Positions 23,232-33,166 of a stretch of DNA of 40,008 nucleotides are shown one piece after another (the first letter of the stretch is position 1; each line of letters begins with the position of its first letter). The position numbers and the translations under genes are program-made. The stretch comes from a bacterium (lineage in GTDB: Bacteria; Verrucomicrobiota; Kiritimatiellia; RFP12; UBA1067): positions 1 to 40,008 of the forward strand of contig JANYBJ010000203.1 of assembly GCA_025360845.1 (NCBI GenBank), read 5' to 3'. The notes beneath the pieces are model-generated. The model ran no database searches. It saw nothing but the letters and a program-made list of their open reading frames with translations, and had not been told where the DNA came from.

Positions 23232-24907
23232 GTACTGAACAAGAGACCCCAAGCAGTCCTGAAAGTCAGCAGGGGCAACCCGCTAAGCAAGAGCCGGCCG
23301 GTGCGCCGACCTCGAGATGGGGACGCTTCGCCCCTCGCACGCCTACGAATCCGGTCGCCCGTCCCTCTTCTGACCGGGGCGAACGCCGCGAAGGCGGAGG
23401 GCACGGCGGAGGGCACGGCGGAAGGCGTCCTCAACGCCCGCAGAAGCACCATCCGCGCGGGGGGGGCATGCAGCGCGGTCTGGGGAAACCGCAGGCGCCT
23501 CACGGCATGATCGACTATGATCAGCAGCCGGCCACTCCTGCGGCGCCCTATGCGGGTCAACAGCCCGCGCCGGTGCAGGATGATGCGTCGCAGCCGCAGA
23601 ACCGGGGTCCGGCGGGGGAGGCTTGCCAGCCACCTGTTCATGAAAACCTTCCGGATCTTTACCTGACTGATTTGCAGAAGAAAGAGGTTTCGGATTTGCA
23701 GGCGCTGTTGCCGAACGTTATTCCGGAAGATCTCGCGCAGATGCGCAAGCACGAAATAATTTTCGAGATTATCCGCAGCTACCTGCGCCGCGGCGGCACG
23801 GTGATCACGAGCGGCGTTCTTGAAATTCTGCCGGACGGGTACGGCTTTTTGCGTTCGCCCAAGAGCAACTATCTGCAGTGTCCGGAAGATGTCTACGCCT
23901 CGCCGTCGCAAGTTCGGCGCTATGCGCTGCGGACGGGAGATCAGGTTGAGGGGCCTGTGCGTGACCCGAAGGAGAAAGAACGGTTTTTTGCCCTCGGGCG
24001 CGTGGATACGGTCAACGGAAAGCCCGCCGCCGATGCGCGGCGAATCATTCATTTTGAAAATCTGACGCCGCTCTTTCCTGATCGGCGGATCCGGTTGGAG
24101 ACGTCGCCCGACGAGGTGGCGATGCGTGTGATGGATATCTTTACGCCGATCGGCTTCGGTCAGCGGGGGCTGATTGTGGCACCGCCCCGGACGGGCAAGA
24201 CGGTGCTGCTGCAGAAGGTGGCCAATTCGATTTCGGAGAACCATCCCGACGCGATGCTGATTATCCTGCTGATCGATGAGCGACCGGAAGAGGTGACCGA
24301 TATGCAGCGCAACACCAAAGCCCAGGTGTTGAGTTCAACCTTTGACGAGGCCCCGGAGCGGCATGTGCAAGTTGCGGAAATGGTGATCGAAGTGGCGAAG
24401 CGTCAGGTCGAGAACGGCCGCGACGTGGTCATCCTGCTTGACAGCATCACGCGGTTGGCGCGCGCCTACAACACGGTGCAGCCGCACAGCGGCAAAATCC
24501 TCTCGGGCGGCGTGGACGCCAACGCGTTGCACAAGCCGAAGCGCTTCTTCGGCGCAGCCCGCAACATCGAGAACGGCGGCAGCCTGACGATCATCGCAAC
24601 GGCGCTGGTCGATACCGGCAGCCGCATGGACGATGTGATCTTTGAGGAGTTCAAGGGCACCGGCAACATGGAACTCTGCCTTGACCGCCAACTGGTTGAC
24701 AAGCGCGTGTTCCCCGCGATCAATATGGAGAAGTCCGGCACCCGCAAGGAGGAGTTGTTGCTCTATCCTGAAGAGTTGAACCGCACATGGATTCTGAGGC
24801 GCGCGCTCAACGGGGTGCCGCCGGTCGAGGCCATGGAAATGATCATCAAACGCATTAAAAACACCAAGAGTAACGGGGAATTCCTTGTGAGCATTAAAGA
24901 GGCCTAG
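23228..24907 (+). CDS. rho: Transcription termination factor Rho with long disordered N-terminus
   Basis: Rho is the hexameric RNA helicase that ends transcription of untranslated RNA. This 559-residue copy has about 140 N-terminal residues of disordered, Gly/Arg/Pro/Gln-rich sequence ([17 protein letters not shown]). The conserved part follows: the RNA-binding OB domain ([18 protein letters not shown], then the [12 protein letters not shown] segment) and the Walker A PPRTGKT (residues 319-325). Walker B is [10 protein letters not shown] and the R-loop/Q-loop region is [16 protein letters not shown]. Insertions of this kind are known in Rho of high-G+C and PVC bacteria and may give extra RNA binding or condensation. 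It is co-transcribed with coaE. Confidence 0.95.
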   Translation: MSTEQETPSSPESQQGQPAKQEPAGAPTSRWGRFAPRTPTNPVARPSSDRGERREGGGHGGGHGGRRPQRPQKHHPRGGGMQRGLGKPQAPHGMIDYDQQPATPAAPYAGQQPAPVQDDASQPQNRGPAGEACQPPVHENLPDLYLTDLQKKEVSDLQALLPNVIPEDLAQMRKHEIIFEIIRSYLRRGGTVITSGVLEILPDGYGFLRSPKSNYLQCPEDVYASPSQVRRYALRTGDQVEGPVRDPKEKERFFALGRVDTVNGKPAADARRIIHFENLTPLFPDRRIRLETSPDEVAMRVMDIFTPIGFGQRGLIVAPPRTGKTVLLQKVANSISENHPDAMLIILLIDERPEEVTDMQRNTKAQVLSSTFDEAPERHVQVAEMVIEVAKRQVENGRDVVILLDSITRLARAYNTVQPHSGKILSGGVDANALHKPKRFFGAARNIENGGSLTIIATALVDTGSRMDDVIFEEFKGTGNMELCLDRQLVDKRVFPAINMEKSGTRKEELLLYPEELNRTWILRRALNGVPPVEAMEMIIKRIKNTKSNGEFLVSIKEA

Positions 24908-24951
24908 GCAAGTGAAATGGGGTCGGGAAACCGGAAGGGCGGGGTTAGGGA

Positions 24952-25069
24952 CGGCTCGTGACGTTTCGTGTTCTGTCGGCGGACATCGCGAGGGTGCCCA
25001 GTCACATACAATTTGTGCGTGAACTCCACCTGCGGGCGTGCTATTCTTACACCCCTTTTTTGTTTAGTG
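24952..25069 (+). promoter_or_regulatory. rho-tig intergenic region: possible terminator and tig promoter
   Basis: An extended -10 box TG-C-TATTCT (TATTCT at 25042-25047) lies about 50 nt before tig; no good -35 was seen. The same segment can fold as an imperfect GGG-TG/CACCC stem followed by six T (to about 25069), a possible terminator for rho. The two readings compete. CGGCTCGTGA at 24952-24961 matches one end of the 81-bp REP-like arm and may be a remnant. Confidence 0.3.
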
Positions 25070-25093
25070 GAACGTTTGTGAAAGGTTTTCAGG

Positions 25094-26386
25094 ATGAAAG
25101 TGGATACGCAGAATATCGGACCTTGCAAAGTCAAAGCGATTGTGAAGGCGGAGGCTGACGAGACACGGCCCGATTATGAGGACGTGATGAAGTCGTTCAT
25201 GCTGCACGGACGCGTCCCCGGGTTCCGCCAGGGAAAAGTGCCGCGCGAGATCATCAAGCGGGATTTTCACAAGGAGATTACCGAAGAGGTTCAGGGGCGT
25301 CTGTTCCGATCTCTTTACCGCAAGGCCATCGAACAGGAGAAAATCAAGATGGTGTCGCTGCGGGATGTGGGGGACATGCTGTTTTCGCCAGAGACGGGCA
25401 TGACCTTTTCGATGACGCTCGATGTGCAGCCCGAGTTTGAGTTGCCGAAATACACGAAGATTCCGGTCACGTTCGAAGATTCGGCGGTCACCGAGGAGCA
25501 GGTTGACGAACATCTCGACCGGTTGCGCAAGGCGTTTGCCAAATTTGAAGAGGCGCCTGTCGGCCACGGAGTCGAGGCGGGCGATTTGGTGAGTATCGAC
25601 TTCACAGGTCTGATCGACGGTCAGCCTGTTAAAGAGGTCGCGCCAGATGCCAAGGCGATCTCCGAAGGTACGGATTTCTGGATTCAGGTGGAGGAGGACC
25701 GCTTCCTGCCTGAAATCGTCCAAGCGATCAAGGGGATGAAGGCGGGTGAAGCTACCGAGGTCAAGTTCAAGTTTGACAAGGAGCAGCCGGTCGTGGCGTT
25801 GCGCGGCAAGAAGGCGGTTTACAATGTGACGATTAAGACGGTCCGCATGCGCGTGCTGCCGAAGGACGAGGATCTGCTCACGCAGGTGAAGATCGAGTCA
25901 ATGGATAAGTTGCGTGAGCAGACTCGCGTGAACCTGACCGAGTCGACGCAACAGGCCGAGAAGCAGCGCCGCGAACAGACGGTCGTCGATTTCCTGCTGA
26001 AGAAGACCGATTTCGAATTGCCAGAGTCTCAAGTCTCCGACGAGATCAACACCACGTTGGACCGAATGATGAATGAGGCGCATTACCGCGGTCTGACGAG
26101 GGAGGATCTGGAGAAGAACCGCGAGGCCATTATCGAAAACGCCACGGCGAGCGCCAAACGGCAGTTGCGGGTCCGGTATGTGCTTGGCCGTATAGCTGAA
26201 AAAGAGCAGATATCGGTGACGGATGACGAGGTGAATCAGAAGATCGCGGAGCTGTCGGTGGATTTCCGCATGAAGCCCGAGCAGCTTCGTGCCCAGATCG
26301 AAAAGAACGAGCGGATGGACACGTTGCGGTCACAGGTCCGTGACGAGAAAACGATGCGCTTCCTGATAAATGAGGCGAAGCGTTAA
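25094..26386 (+). CDS. tig: Trigger factor
   Basis: Trigger factor is the ribosome-bound chaperone for nascent chains. The 430-residue protein has the ribosome-docking loop GFRQGKVP (residues 43-50), a central FKBP-type prolyl isomerase domain beginning [17 protein letters not shown] (about 160-245), and the long helical C-terminal chaperone arms. The length is normal. Start ATG 25094 has AAAGG 8 nt upstream. It is followed by clpP and clpX, the common bacterial order tig-clpP-clpX, which links co-translational folding with proteolysis. Confidence 0.95.
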   Translation: MKVDTQNIGPCKVKAIVKAEADETRPDYEDVMKSFMLHGRVPGFRQGKVPREIIKRDFHKEITEEVQGRLFRSLYRKAIEQEKIKMVSLRDVGDMLFSPETGMTFSMTLDVQPEFELPKYTKIPVTFEDSAVTEEQVDEHLDRLRKAFAKFEEAPVGHGVEAGDLVSIDFTGLIDGQPVKEVAPDAKAISEGTDFWIQVEEDRFLPEIVQAIKGMKAGEATEVKFKFDKEQPVVALRGKKAVYNVTIKTVRMRVLPKDEDLLTQVKIESMDKLREQTRVNLTESTQQAEKQRREQTVVDFLLKKTDFELPESQVSDEINTTLDRMMNEAHYRGLTREDLEKNREAIIENATASAKRQLRVRYVLGRIAEKEQISVTDDEVNQKIAELSVDFRMKPEQLRAQIEKNERMDTLRSQVRDEKTMRFLINEAKR

Positions 26387-26399
26387 AGCGAGGAGCGAC

Positions 26400-27011
26400 A
26401 TGTACCCAATCCAAGCATCGATGCTGGTTCCGATCGTCGTCGAGCAGACGGGGCGCGGCGAGCGCTCGTATGACATTTATTCGCGGCTGTTGCAGGACCG
26501 CATCGTGTTCATCGGCACGGGGATCAACGACGACGTCAGCAATCTGATCATCGCCCAGTTGCTCTTCCTGCAATCTCAGGACGCGACCAAGGAGATCTCG
26601 GTTTACATCAACTCGCCCGGGGGGTCGGTCACGGCCGGTCTCGCCATCTATGACACCATGCAGTTCATCACGTGCGACGTGGCCACCTACTGCGTGGGGC
26701 AGGCTGCGAGCATGGGTGCCGTATTGCTTTCGGCGGGGCGCAAAGGCAAGCGGTTCTCGCTGCCGAACGCCCGCATCATGATCCATCAGCCGTGGGGAGG
26801 CGCCGAGGGCAAGGCGTCGGATATCAGCATCGCGGCCAAAGAGATTCTGCGGCTCAAAGACCGGCTGAACGAGATCCTTGCCTTCCACACGGGCAAGACC
26901 GTTGAGGTGATTGCGAACGACACGGAACGCGACTACTTCATGTCGGCTGAAGAGGCCAAGACGTATGGGCTTGTGGATGAAGTGCTCTCGAAACGCCTCC
27001 CGGAGAAATAA
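26400..27011 (+). CDS. clpP: ATP-dependent Clp protease proteolytic subunit
   Basis: ClpP forms the two-ring, 14-subunit serine protease chamber fed by ClpX. The 203-residue protein carries the catalytic triad Ser104 (GQAASMGA), His129 (MIHQPWGG) and Asp178 (ERDYFMS). It also has the [12 protein letters not shown] oxyanion strand. The open frame reaches further upstream into tig, but ATG 26400 has GAGGAG a few bases before it and gives the usual short propeptide. It is 13 nt after tig and 3 nt before clpX. Confidence 0.95.
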   Translation: MYPIQASMLVPIVVEQTGRGERSYDIYSRLLQDRIVFIGTGINDDVSNLIIAQLLFLQSQDATKEISVYINSPGGSVTAGLAIYDTMQFITCDVATYCVGQAASMGAVLLSAGRKGKRFSLPNARIMIHQPWGGAEGKASDISIAAKEILRLKDRLNEILAFHTGKTVEVIANDTERDYFMSAEEAKTYGLVDEVLSKRLPEK

Positions 27012-27014
27012 TGT

Positions 27015-28283
<1,269 letters not shown>

Positions 28284-28301
<18 letters not shown>

Positions 28302-28402
28302 ACTGTTAGGCTGTTAGTGGACGCCGGGAGCTGGGTCGCGCATCTCTTTGTCCGGAAGCACGTTCTGCCGAACAGCCGAACAGCCTAAACGCCTAACAGC
28401 CT
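28284..28402. repeat. 34-nt inverted repeat spanning the clpX 3' end
   Basis: Arms 28284-28317 and 28369-28402 match at 30 of 34 positions and are themselves built of repeated CTGTTAGG-like units. A 51-nt centre separates them. The element occupies the whole gap between the convergent clpX and panD genes and encodes the last five codons and stop of clpX. It may act as a bidirectional terminator or be a mobile palindromic element. Confidence 0.75.
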
Positions 28403-28409
28403 TTTCTCT

Positions 28410-28769
28410 TCACACCGCGGCGGCGACAATGCGGTTCTTCTCGTCGAGCCGCACGACCTTCGGGTAATGGTGCAGGCGTTCGGTTTCGTCGAGCTGACAC
28501 CACGTCATCACGATCAGGCGGTCGCCGATCACGCCTTTGTAGGCTGCCGCGCCGTTCAGGCACGCCACCCCGCTGCCGCGCGGTCCTCTGATCGCATAGG
28601 TCTCGAAGCGCTTGCCGTTGTCCAGGTTTGCGACGAGCAGCTTTTCGAAATTGAGAATGCCGACGGCATCCATCAGATCCTCATCGATGGTCAGGCTGCC
28701 TTCGTATTCCTTGTCGGCTTGCGTCACGCGCAGATGGTGCAGTTTGGCTTTTAGAAACGTAGAGAACAT
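28410..28769 (-). CDS. panD: Aspartate 1-decarboxylase
   Basis: PanD makes beta-alanine from aspartate for pantothenate and coenzyme A. The 119-residue protein has the self-cleavage motif YEGSLTID with Ser25 as the residue that becomes the pyruvoyl cofactor. Lys9 and the NGAAA active-site strand are also present. The length is normal for the proenzyme. AAAGGG lies before the start. It is divergent from the IMP cyclohydrolase gene, with matching promoters. Its 3' end faces clpX across the inverted repeat at 28284-28402. Confidence 0.95.
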   Translation of the reverse strand: MFSTFLKAKLHHLRVTQADKEYEGSLTIDEDLMDAVGILNFEKLLVANLDNGKRFETYAIRGPRGSGVACLNGAAAYKGVIGDRLIVMTWCQLDETERLHHYPKVVRLDEKNRIVAAAV

Positions 28770-28796
28770 GGTATCCCTTTGAAAAAAGAGGGCGAA

Positions 28797-28825
28797 AGAA
28801 TAAGCCGAACCCCGGAAATTTGCAA
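28797..28825 (-). promoter_or_regulatory. panD promoter
   Basis: On the minus strand TTGCAA (28820-28825) and TATTCT (28797-28802) are 17 nt apart, about 30 nt before the panD start. Both boxes are identical to those of the divergent promoter at 28843-28871, 17 nt away. Confidence 0.7.
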
Positions 28826-28842
28826 GTCATCTTAGTCGGCAG

Positions 28843-28871
28843 TTGCAAAACAACCCGCTTCTGCTTATTCT
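28843..28871 (+). promoter_or_regulatory. Promoter of the IMP cyclohydrolase operon
   Basis: TTGCAA (28843-28848) and TATTCT (28866-28871) have a 17-nt spacer, with the start about 32 nt before the AAGGAG of the first gene. It mirrors the panD promoter. Confidence 0.7.
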
Positions 28872-28910
28872 ATCCCTTCAGGCGGGCAAGGTGCCGCAAA
28901 AGGAGTTTTT

Positions 28911-29603
28911 ATGGCTTTGAACGTGGTGAATGAGATCGATGACCGCGTGGCGGTGCGTCATGTGTTGATGAGCGTTTCGGACAAGAGCGGGCTGGACACG
29001 TTTGTGACGGGACTGATCAGGGCTTGCCCGGGTGTGAAGATTTTTTCAACGGGCGGCACCTTTACGGCGGTGCGGCAGATGCTCGGGCCGGTCTTGGCGC
29101 GGCAACACCTGGTGGCGGTCTCCGACTACACGGGGCAGCCGGAGATGCAGGGCGGACTGGTGAAGACCTTGGACTTCAAAATCTACCTCGGGCTGTTGAG
29201 CGAGACCTACAACGCGGCTCACCAGAAGGACCTTGAGCGCACACAGGCTGTGGCGATCGACCTGGTTGTGGTAAACCTCTATCCGTTCAAGCAAACCGTG
29301 GCACGGCCCGGCGTGACGCCCGAGGAGGCCCGCACCAACATCGATATCGGCGGCCCCTGCATGGTGCGGGCCTCAGCCAAGAATTTCCTGCGCGTGGCGT
29401 CGGTGACTGATCCCGCCGATTATGCCGCCCTGCTCGGCGAACTGGACGCGCGGCACGGCACGCTGGGTCTCGCGACGCGCTTAGGCCTCATGAAGAAGGC
29501 CTTTGCCCATACGGCGCAATACGATACGGCCATTGCCGCGTTCTTCGCCGGGATCGCGCCCGAGACGGCGCGAAGTGCGTACACCGTACACGGAGCGCCA
29601 TGA
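28911..29603 (+). CDS. Stand-alone IMP cyclohydrolase (PurH N-terminal domain only)
   Basis: This 230-residue protein matches only the MGS-like N-terminal half of PurH, which closes FAICAR to IMP, the last step of purine synthesis. It has the FSTGGT loop and VVVNLYPF with the catalytic-type Tyr. NIDIGGPCMVRASAKNF supplies the Asp and Lys. The transformylase half is missing and no frameshift is visible: the frame closes with a stop overlapping the next gene, so it is a genuine single-domain form. One oddity is the loop GGLVKTLDFKIYLGLL, where bifunctional PurH has GRVKTLHP: the Arg is Leu here while the Lys is kept. AICAR transformylase must be encoded elsewhere. It is translationally coupled to the PHP gene. 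Confidence 0.88.
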   Translation: MALNVVNEIDDRVAVRHVLMSVSDKSGLDTFVTGLIRACPGVKIFSTGGTFTAVRQMLGPVLARQHLVAVSDYTGQPEMQGGLVKTLDFKIYLGLLSETYNAAHQKDLERTQAVAIDLVVVNLYPFKQTVARPGVTPEEARTNIDIGGPCMVRASAKNFLRVASVTDPADYAALLGELDARHGTLGLATRLGLMKKAFAHTAQYDTAIAAFFAGIAPETARSAYTVHGAP

Positions 29604-30478
29604 TCGATTTGCACGTCCATTCCACGTATTCAGACGGGTCGGAAACGCCGGAGGAGCTGGTGACCCGCGGGCGGAGGGCTGGACTGACGGCGATGGCTCT
29701 GACAGACCACGACACGATGGGCGGGACGGAGGCGTTTCTGGAGGCTTGCCGCCAGCAAGCGATGACCGGTATCGCGGGCGTTGAGATCAGCGCGGCGGTC
29801 GAAGAGGGGCATGGCGGGTTGCATCTTCTGGGCTACGGCCTGACCCCCGGAAACGCGGGGGTCAAGGATCGTCTGGAAAGCGTCCTGACCGGCCGCGCGC
29901 GGCGCAACGGGCAGATCTTCGAGAAGCTGAACGGGTTGGGACTGAAACTGGAATGGGCCGAAGTGCAGGCGTACGCGGGATCGGACATGATTGGACGTCC
30001 GCACTTCGCGCAGGCGCTGATTGCCCGGGAATATGTTTCTTCCGTGCGCGAGGCCTTTGACCGCTACTTGGCCAAAGGCCGTCCTGCCTATGAGGAGCGC
30101 TATCGGCTCTCGCCGGAGGCGTGTATCCGCACGATCCGCGAGGCGGGGGGAGTCGCCGTGATCGCGCATCCCTTCTCGTGGGAGACGGACGACGTGAAGT
30201 TGGAGGCCGGGTTGCGCGAGCTGAAGGCGTTGGGTCTTGCGGGCATCGAGGCTGTGTATTCGGAGTACAATCCGGAACAGACGGTGACCCTGCTGCGGTT
30301 GGCAAAAAAACTGGAGTTGCTGAAGACCGGCGGATCGGACTATCACGGGAAAGCCAAACCCGATATCGCGCTGGGGCGCGGCTTTGGTTCGCTGTGCGTG
30401 CCGGACGACTATCTTCAGCCGCTGCTACGGGCGTTGGGGGACGACAACCCTTGGGTGGTTGTTAGCGAAAGGCGGTGA
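29600..30478 (+). CDS. PHP-domain phosphoesterase (TrpH/RNase AM type)
   Basis: The 292-residue protein has the four PHP metal-binding motifs: DLHVHSTYSDGS near the start, LTDHDTMGG, an AHPFSW motif in the middle and GGSDYHG near the end. The length and spacing match the stand-alone TrpH/YciV group, whose members hydrolyse 3',5'-nucleoside bisphosphates or act as 5'-3' exonucleases on RNA ends. It is probably cytoplasmic with a trinuclear Mn/Fe/Zn centre. Its start overlaps the IMP cyclohydrolase stop (ATGA 29600-29603) and it runs into the fumarase alpha gene. The link between a nucleotide phosphatase and IMP synthesis is reasonable but unproven. Confidence 0.88.
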   Translation: MIDLHVHSTYSDGSETPEELVTRGRRAGLTAMALTDHDTMGGTEAFLEACRQQAMTGIAGVEISAAVEEGHGGLHLLGYGLTPGNAGVKDRLESVLTGRARRNGQIFEKLNGLGLKLEWAEVQAYAGSDMIGRPHFAQALIAREYVSSVREAFDRYLAKGRPAYEERYRLSPEACIRTIREAGGVAVIAHPFSWETDDVKLEAGLRELKALGLAGIEAVYSEYNPEQTVTLLRLAKKLELLKTGGSDYHGKAKPDIALGRGFGSLCVPDDYLQPLLRALGDDNPWVVVSERR

Positions 30479-31479
30479 TGCGCATGAACTGGACTGACCT
30501 TTTAACCGAGTTGATCCGCCGCACCACCAGCGACTTGCCCTCGGACGTGGAGGCCGCACTGCGGACGGCGGCAACCGCCGAGGCGGCGCAATCGCAGGCG
30601 TGCGTGTTGCTGCAGTCGCTTGTGGCGAACACAGGCTTGGCGCGGCAGCAGGCCACGCCGCTCTGCCAGGATACCGGCACCCTCACCTTTTTCTGGCAGG
30701 TGCCGCGCGGAACGGATACGCAGGCGCTGGAGCGGTCCGCGCGTGCGGCTGTGAGGAGCGCAACCGAGAAAGGGTGGTTGCGCCGCAACACGATCGATAC
30801 GCTTGCGGGCACGTCCGTCGACACCAATGTTGCCGAGGGTTGGCCCGCGTGCCATTTCGAGCAGGGTGAGAGTCCTCGCGAGCCGCTGGGCGGGCAGATC
30901 ACGGCTCACGGGGACGTTCGCCCTCCAGATTTGGCCGATGAGCTTCAGGGGCGGGATGGAGGGCGAGTGTCCTCACGAGCCGCCGGTTCTCCAGAACGTG
31001 GCTCTGTCGAGGTGTGGCTGATGCAGAAGGGCGGCGGCAGCGAGAATATGAGCGCCCAGTACAGTCTGCCCGACGAGGCGCTGGATGCAGGCCGCGACCT
31101 CGAAGGCGTCCGCAAATGTCTGTTGCAGACGGTGTGGCGCGCTCAGGGCTTCGGCTGCGCGCCGGGCGTGCTGGGCGTCTGTATCGGCTCGGACCGTGCC
31201 GAAGGTTTCATGACGGCGAAGCGGCAACTGCTGCGCCCTTTGTGCGACGCATCGCCGGTGCCTGAATTGGCCGCGCTGGAACGGCGCGTGCTGGACGAGG
31301 CCAACCGGTTGGGCATCGGCCCGATGGGCATGGGTGGCAAAACCACGTTGCTTGGCGCCAAGATCGCGGCGCGGCCGCGGCTGCCCGCTTCGTATTTTGT
31401 GACCGTTGCTTACATGTGTTGGGTCTGCCGTCGCCGTGGCGTGCGGGTGACAGAGGGCGTTGTAGAGTGGCTGGGGTAA
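30478..31479 (+). CDS. Class I fumarase/tartrate dehydratase alpha subunit with in-frame REP insertion
   Basis: The 333-residue protein is the iron-sulfur alpha subunit of a two-subunit class I fumarate hydratase (or tartrate dehydratase), which interconverts fumarate and malate. The cluster ligands can be placed at Cys63 (LCQDTG), Cys227 (GCAPG) and Cys314 (YMCW). KGGGSENMSAQ and GPMGMGGKTT are family motifs. The usual length is about 280, and the excess is explained by the 81-bp REP-like element at 30902-30982, which is exactly 27 codons. It adds a Gly/Arg/Asp-rich stretch between the HF and VEVW strands, in frame. Activity is likely kept because the insertion lies in a loop before the KGGGSEN core. 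I use ATG 30478; GTG 30475 and ATG 30484 are possible. Confidence 0.88.
   Translation: MRMNWTDLLTELIRRTTSDLPSDVEAALRTAATAEAAQSQACVLLQSLVANTGLARQQATPLCQDTGTLTFFWQVPRGTDTQALERSARAAVRSATEKGWLRRNTIDTLAGTSVDTNVAEGWPACHFEQGESPREPLGGQITAHGDVRPPDLADELQGRDGGRVSSRAAGSPERGSVEVWLMQKGGGSENMSAQYSLPDEALDAGRDLEGVRKCLLQTVWRAQGFGCAPGVLGVCIGSDRAEGFMTAKRQLLRPLCDASPVPELAALERRVLDEANRLGIGPMGMGGKTTLLGAKIAARPRLPASYFVTVAYMCWVCRRRGVRVTEGVVEWLG
30902..30982. repeat. 81-bp palindromic REP-like element inside the fumarase alpha gene
   Basis: Left arm 30902-30927 and right arm 30957-30982 are identical to those at 6502-6527 and 6557-6582. The 29-nt centre has the same length as in the other copy but an unrelated sequence. 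At 81 nt it keeps the reading frame and introduces no stop, encoding about residues 142-168 of the host protein. Confidence 0.9.
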
Positions 31480-31481
31480 AG

Positions 31482-32057
31482 ATGAAAGAACTCCGATATC
31501 CCTTTTCCGAAGAGGCGGTGCGCGCGCTGCGTGCCGGTGAGGTCGTTCAGGTGACCGGGCGTGTCTTCACGGGACGCGACCGCCTGCATAAGCATCTGGC
31601 CGGGGGCGGGGCCTGTCCGGTGTCTTTGCGCGACGGAGCGCTTTACCATTGCGGCCCTGTCGTGGTGCCGCAGGGCGAGGGGTGGCGCGTGGTGGCAGCC
31701 GGGCCGACAACCTCGGCGCGCGAGGAGCCGTATATGGCGGAGATCGTCGCACGCCATGGGGTACGCCTGATCATCGGCAAAGGCGGAATGGGCGCGGCCA
31801 CGAAGGCGGCCTGTGCGCGTTACGGCTGTGTGTATTTACAGGCCGTGGGCGGCGCGGCGGCGCTGATCGCGCAGCGGATCAAGCGTGTGGAAGGCGTGAG
31901 TTTCCTGGACACCTTCGGCGCGACCGAAGCGCTGTGGCAGTTGGAGGTCGAGGCGTTCGAGGCTGTGGTCGGCATCGACACCTGCGGGCGAGATCTTTTC
32001 GACGAGGTTCGCGCGGCCTCAGCCGAGGCGCTGCGTGAACTGTTGGCGCGCGGGTAA
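31482..32057 (+). CDS. Class I fumarase/tartrate dehydratase beta subunit
   Basis: The 191-residue protein is the C-terminal/beta component of class I fumarate hydratase. It contains GRVFTGRDRLHKHL, CGPVVVPQGEGWRVVAAGPTTSAREEPYM, the IIGKGGMG glycine motif and FGATEALWQLEVEAFEAVV. It provides much of the substrate-binding swivel domain and works with the iron-sulfur alpha subunit 2 nt upstream. The upstream open frame begins earlier, but ATG 31482 sits directly after the alpha stop and gives the family length. The last gene of the operon starting at 28911. Confidence 0.9.
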   Translation: MKELRYPFSEEAVRALRAGEVVQVTGRVFTGRDRLHKHLAGGGACPVSLRDGALYHCGPVVVPQGEGWRVVAAGPTTSAREEPYMAEIVARHGVRLIIGKGGMGAATKAACARYGCVYLQAVGGAAALIAQRIKRVEGVSFLDTFGATEALWQLEVEAFEAVVGIDTCGRDLFDEVRAASAEALRELLARG

Positions 32058-32162
32058 ACAGGTCTAAAGAAACGTGTTGTACAGCGGCGCGTTTTTCTGC
32101 ACGCCATTGGGCGGGCCATATGCTAAAATACATCCCATTTCGCAAGCAACAGGAAGTCGGGA

Positions 32163-33161
32163 ATGCGCATTGTTTTCATGGGTTCATCAGAAGCCTCGGC
32201 CACCGCGCTGAGGGCGATCCTCAAGTCACCGCTGCTGAAGGTTGTCGGCGTTGTGACTCAGCCGGACCGTCCCTCGGGCAGGCGGCAGCGCTTCACACCC
32301 TGCCCCTGCAAGGCCTACGCCACGCTGCGGGGGAAGCAGCCTGTCTTTTCCCCTGAGAAGGTCAATGCGCCCGAGGTGCTTGCGCAGCTCGAGCATCTCA
32401 AGCCCGACGTGATCGTGGTGGTGGCGTTCGGGCAGTTTCTCGGCAAGCGGCTGCTTTCGATCCCGCCGCACGGTTGTGTGAACGGCCACTTCTCGTTGTT
32501 GCCCAAATACCGCGGAGCGGCACCGGTGCAGGCTGCGGTCGCGGCGGGCGAAGAGGTGTCCGGCGTGACGATCATGCGGATGGCCGAAGGCATGGACGAC
32601 GGCGACATCTTGCTGAAGGCCATTGAGCCGATCTGCTCCGATGATACGGCCGTGACGCTCATGGACCGGTTGGCGATTTTGGGAGCGGTCACTATCGTCA
32701 AGGCGTTGAAGCTGATGATTGCCGGAGGGCTTACGCGTGAGCCTCAGGATCACTCGCAGGCCACCTTCGCGCCGAAGATGCATAAGAACGACGGGCTGAT
32801 CGACTGGTCGCTGCCGGCGGCCGTGATCGAACGCCGCATCCGGGCGTATGACCCGTGGCCGGGCGCGTTCACCTTCTTGCCGTTGCGCCTCTCTAAACCC
32901 GGATTTTCGGGGCGGCTGAAGGTGTTGCAGGCTGAGATTCTGAAAGAGTCGGTGACCGGAACGGAGGGGTTTCCGCCGGGGACGGTTTGCGCGCTTTCTC
33001 CGATCGGCCCGATGATCACCACGGGCGATACCCCCCTGTGCTTGACGGCGGTGCAGCCGGACGGCAGCCGCCGCATGGACGGGAAATCGTTTTTGAACGG
33101 GCATCCGATGCAGCCGGGCGACCGTTTCGGCGAATTGCCGCCGCCAGCGGCGGTACGGTGA
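32163..33161 (+). CDS. fmt: Methionyl-tRNA formyltransferase
   Basis: Fmt formylates initiator Met-tRNA using 10-formyltetrahydrofolate. The 332-residue protein has the N-terminal MRIVFMGSSEAS Rossmann start, the VVAFGQFL strand and the catalytic NGHFSLLPKYRGAAPVQ (Asn107, His109). It also has the catalytic Asp region MDDGDIL and a C-terminal OB-type tRNA-binding domain (FPPGTVCALS to LNGHPMQPGD). The conserved pattern is usually NxHxSLLP, as here. The start ATG 32163 has GGAAG upstream. The stop overlaps a possible GTG start of the pseudouridine synthase. No peptide deformylase gene is adjacent in this window. Confidence 0.95.
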   Translation: MRIVFMGSSEASATALRAILKSPLLKVVGVVTQPDRPSGRRQRFTPCPCKAYATLRGKQPVFSPEKVNAPEVLAQLEHLKPDVIVVVAFGQFLGKRLLSIPPHGCVNGHFSLLPKYRGAAPVQAAVAAGEEVSGVTIMRMAEGMDDGDILLKAIEPICSDDTAVTLMDRLAILGAVTIVKALKLMIAGGLTREPQDHSQATFAPKMHKNDGLIDWSLPAAVIERRIRAYDPWPGAFTFLPLRLSKPGFSGRLKVLQAEILKESVTGTEGFPPGTVCALSPIGPMITTGDTPLCLTAVQPDGSRRMDGKSFLNGHPMQPGDRFGELPPPAAVR

Positions 33162-33166
33162 TCCGC

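Noticed and set aside
24952-24961. Extra copy of the 81-bp element after rho
   Set aside because: Only 10 nt match one end of the arm and there is no second arm; chance similarity cannot be excluded.
28911-29603. Truncated bifunctional purH (pseudogene)
   Set aside because: The frame ends at a stop that overlaps the following start, all catalytic-type residues but one are kept, and no transformylase remnant follows.
30902-30982. Assembly error or frameshift in the fumarase alpha gene
   Set aside because: The extra DNA has exactly the same arms as the intergenic element at 6502-6582, has a multiple-of-three length and leaves both flanks in frame, so an insertion is the simpler reading.
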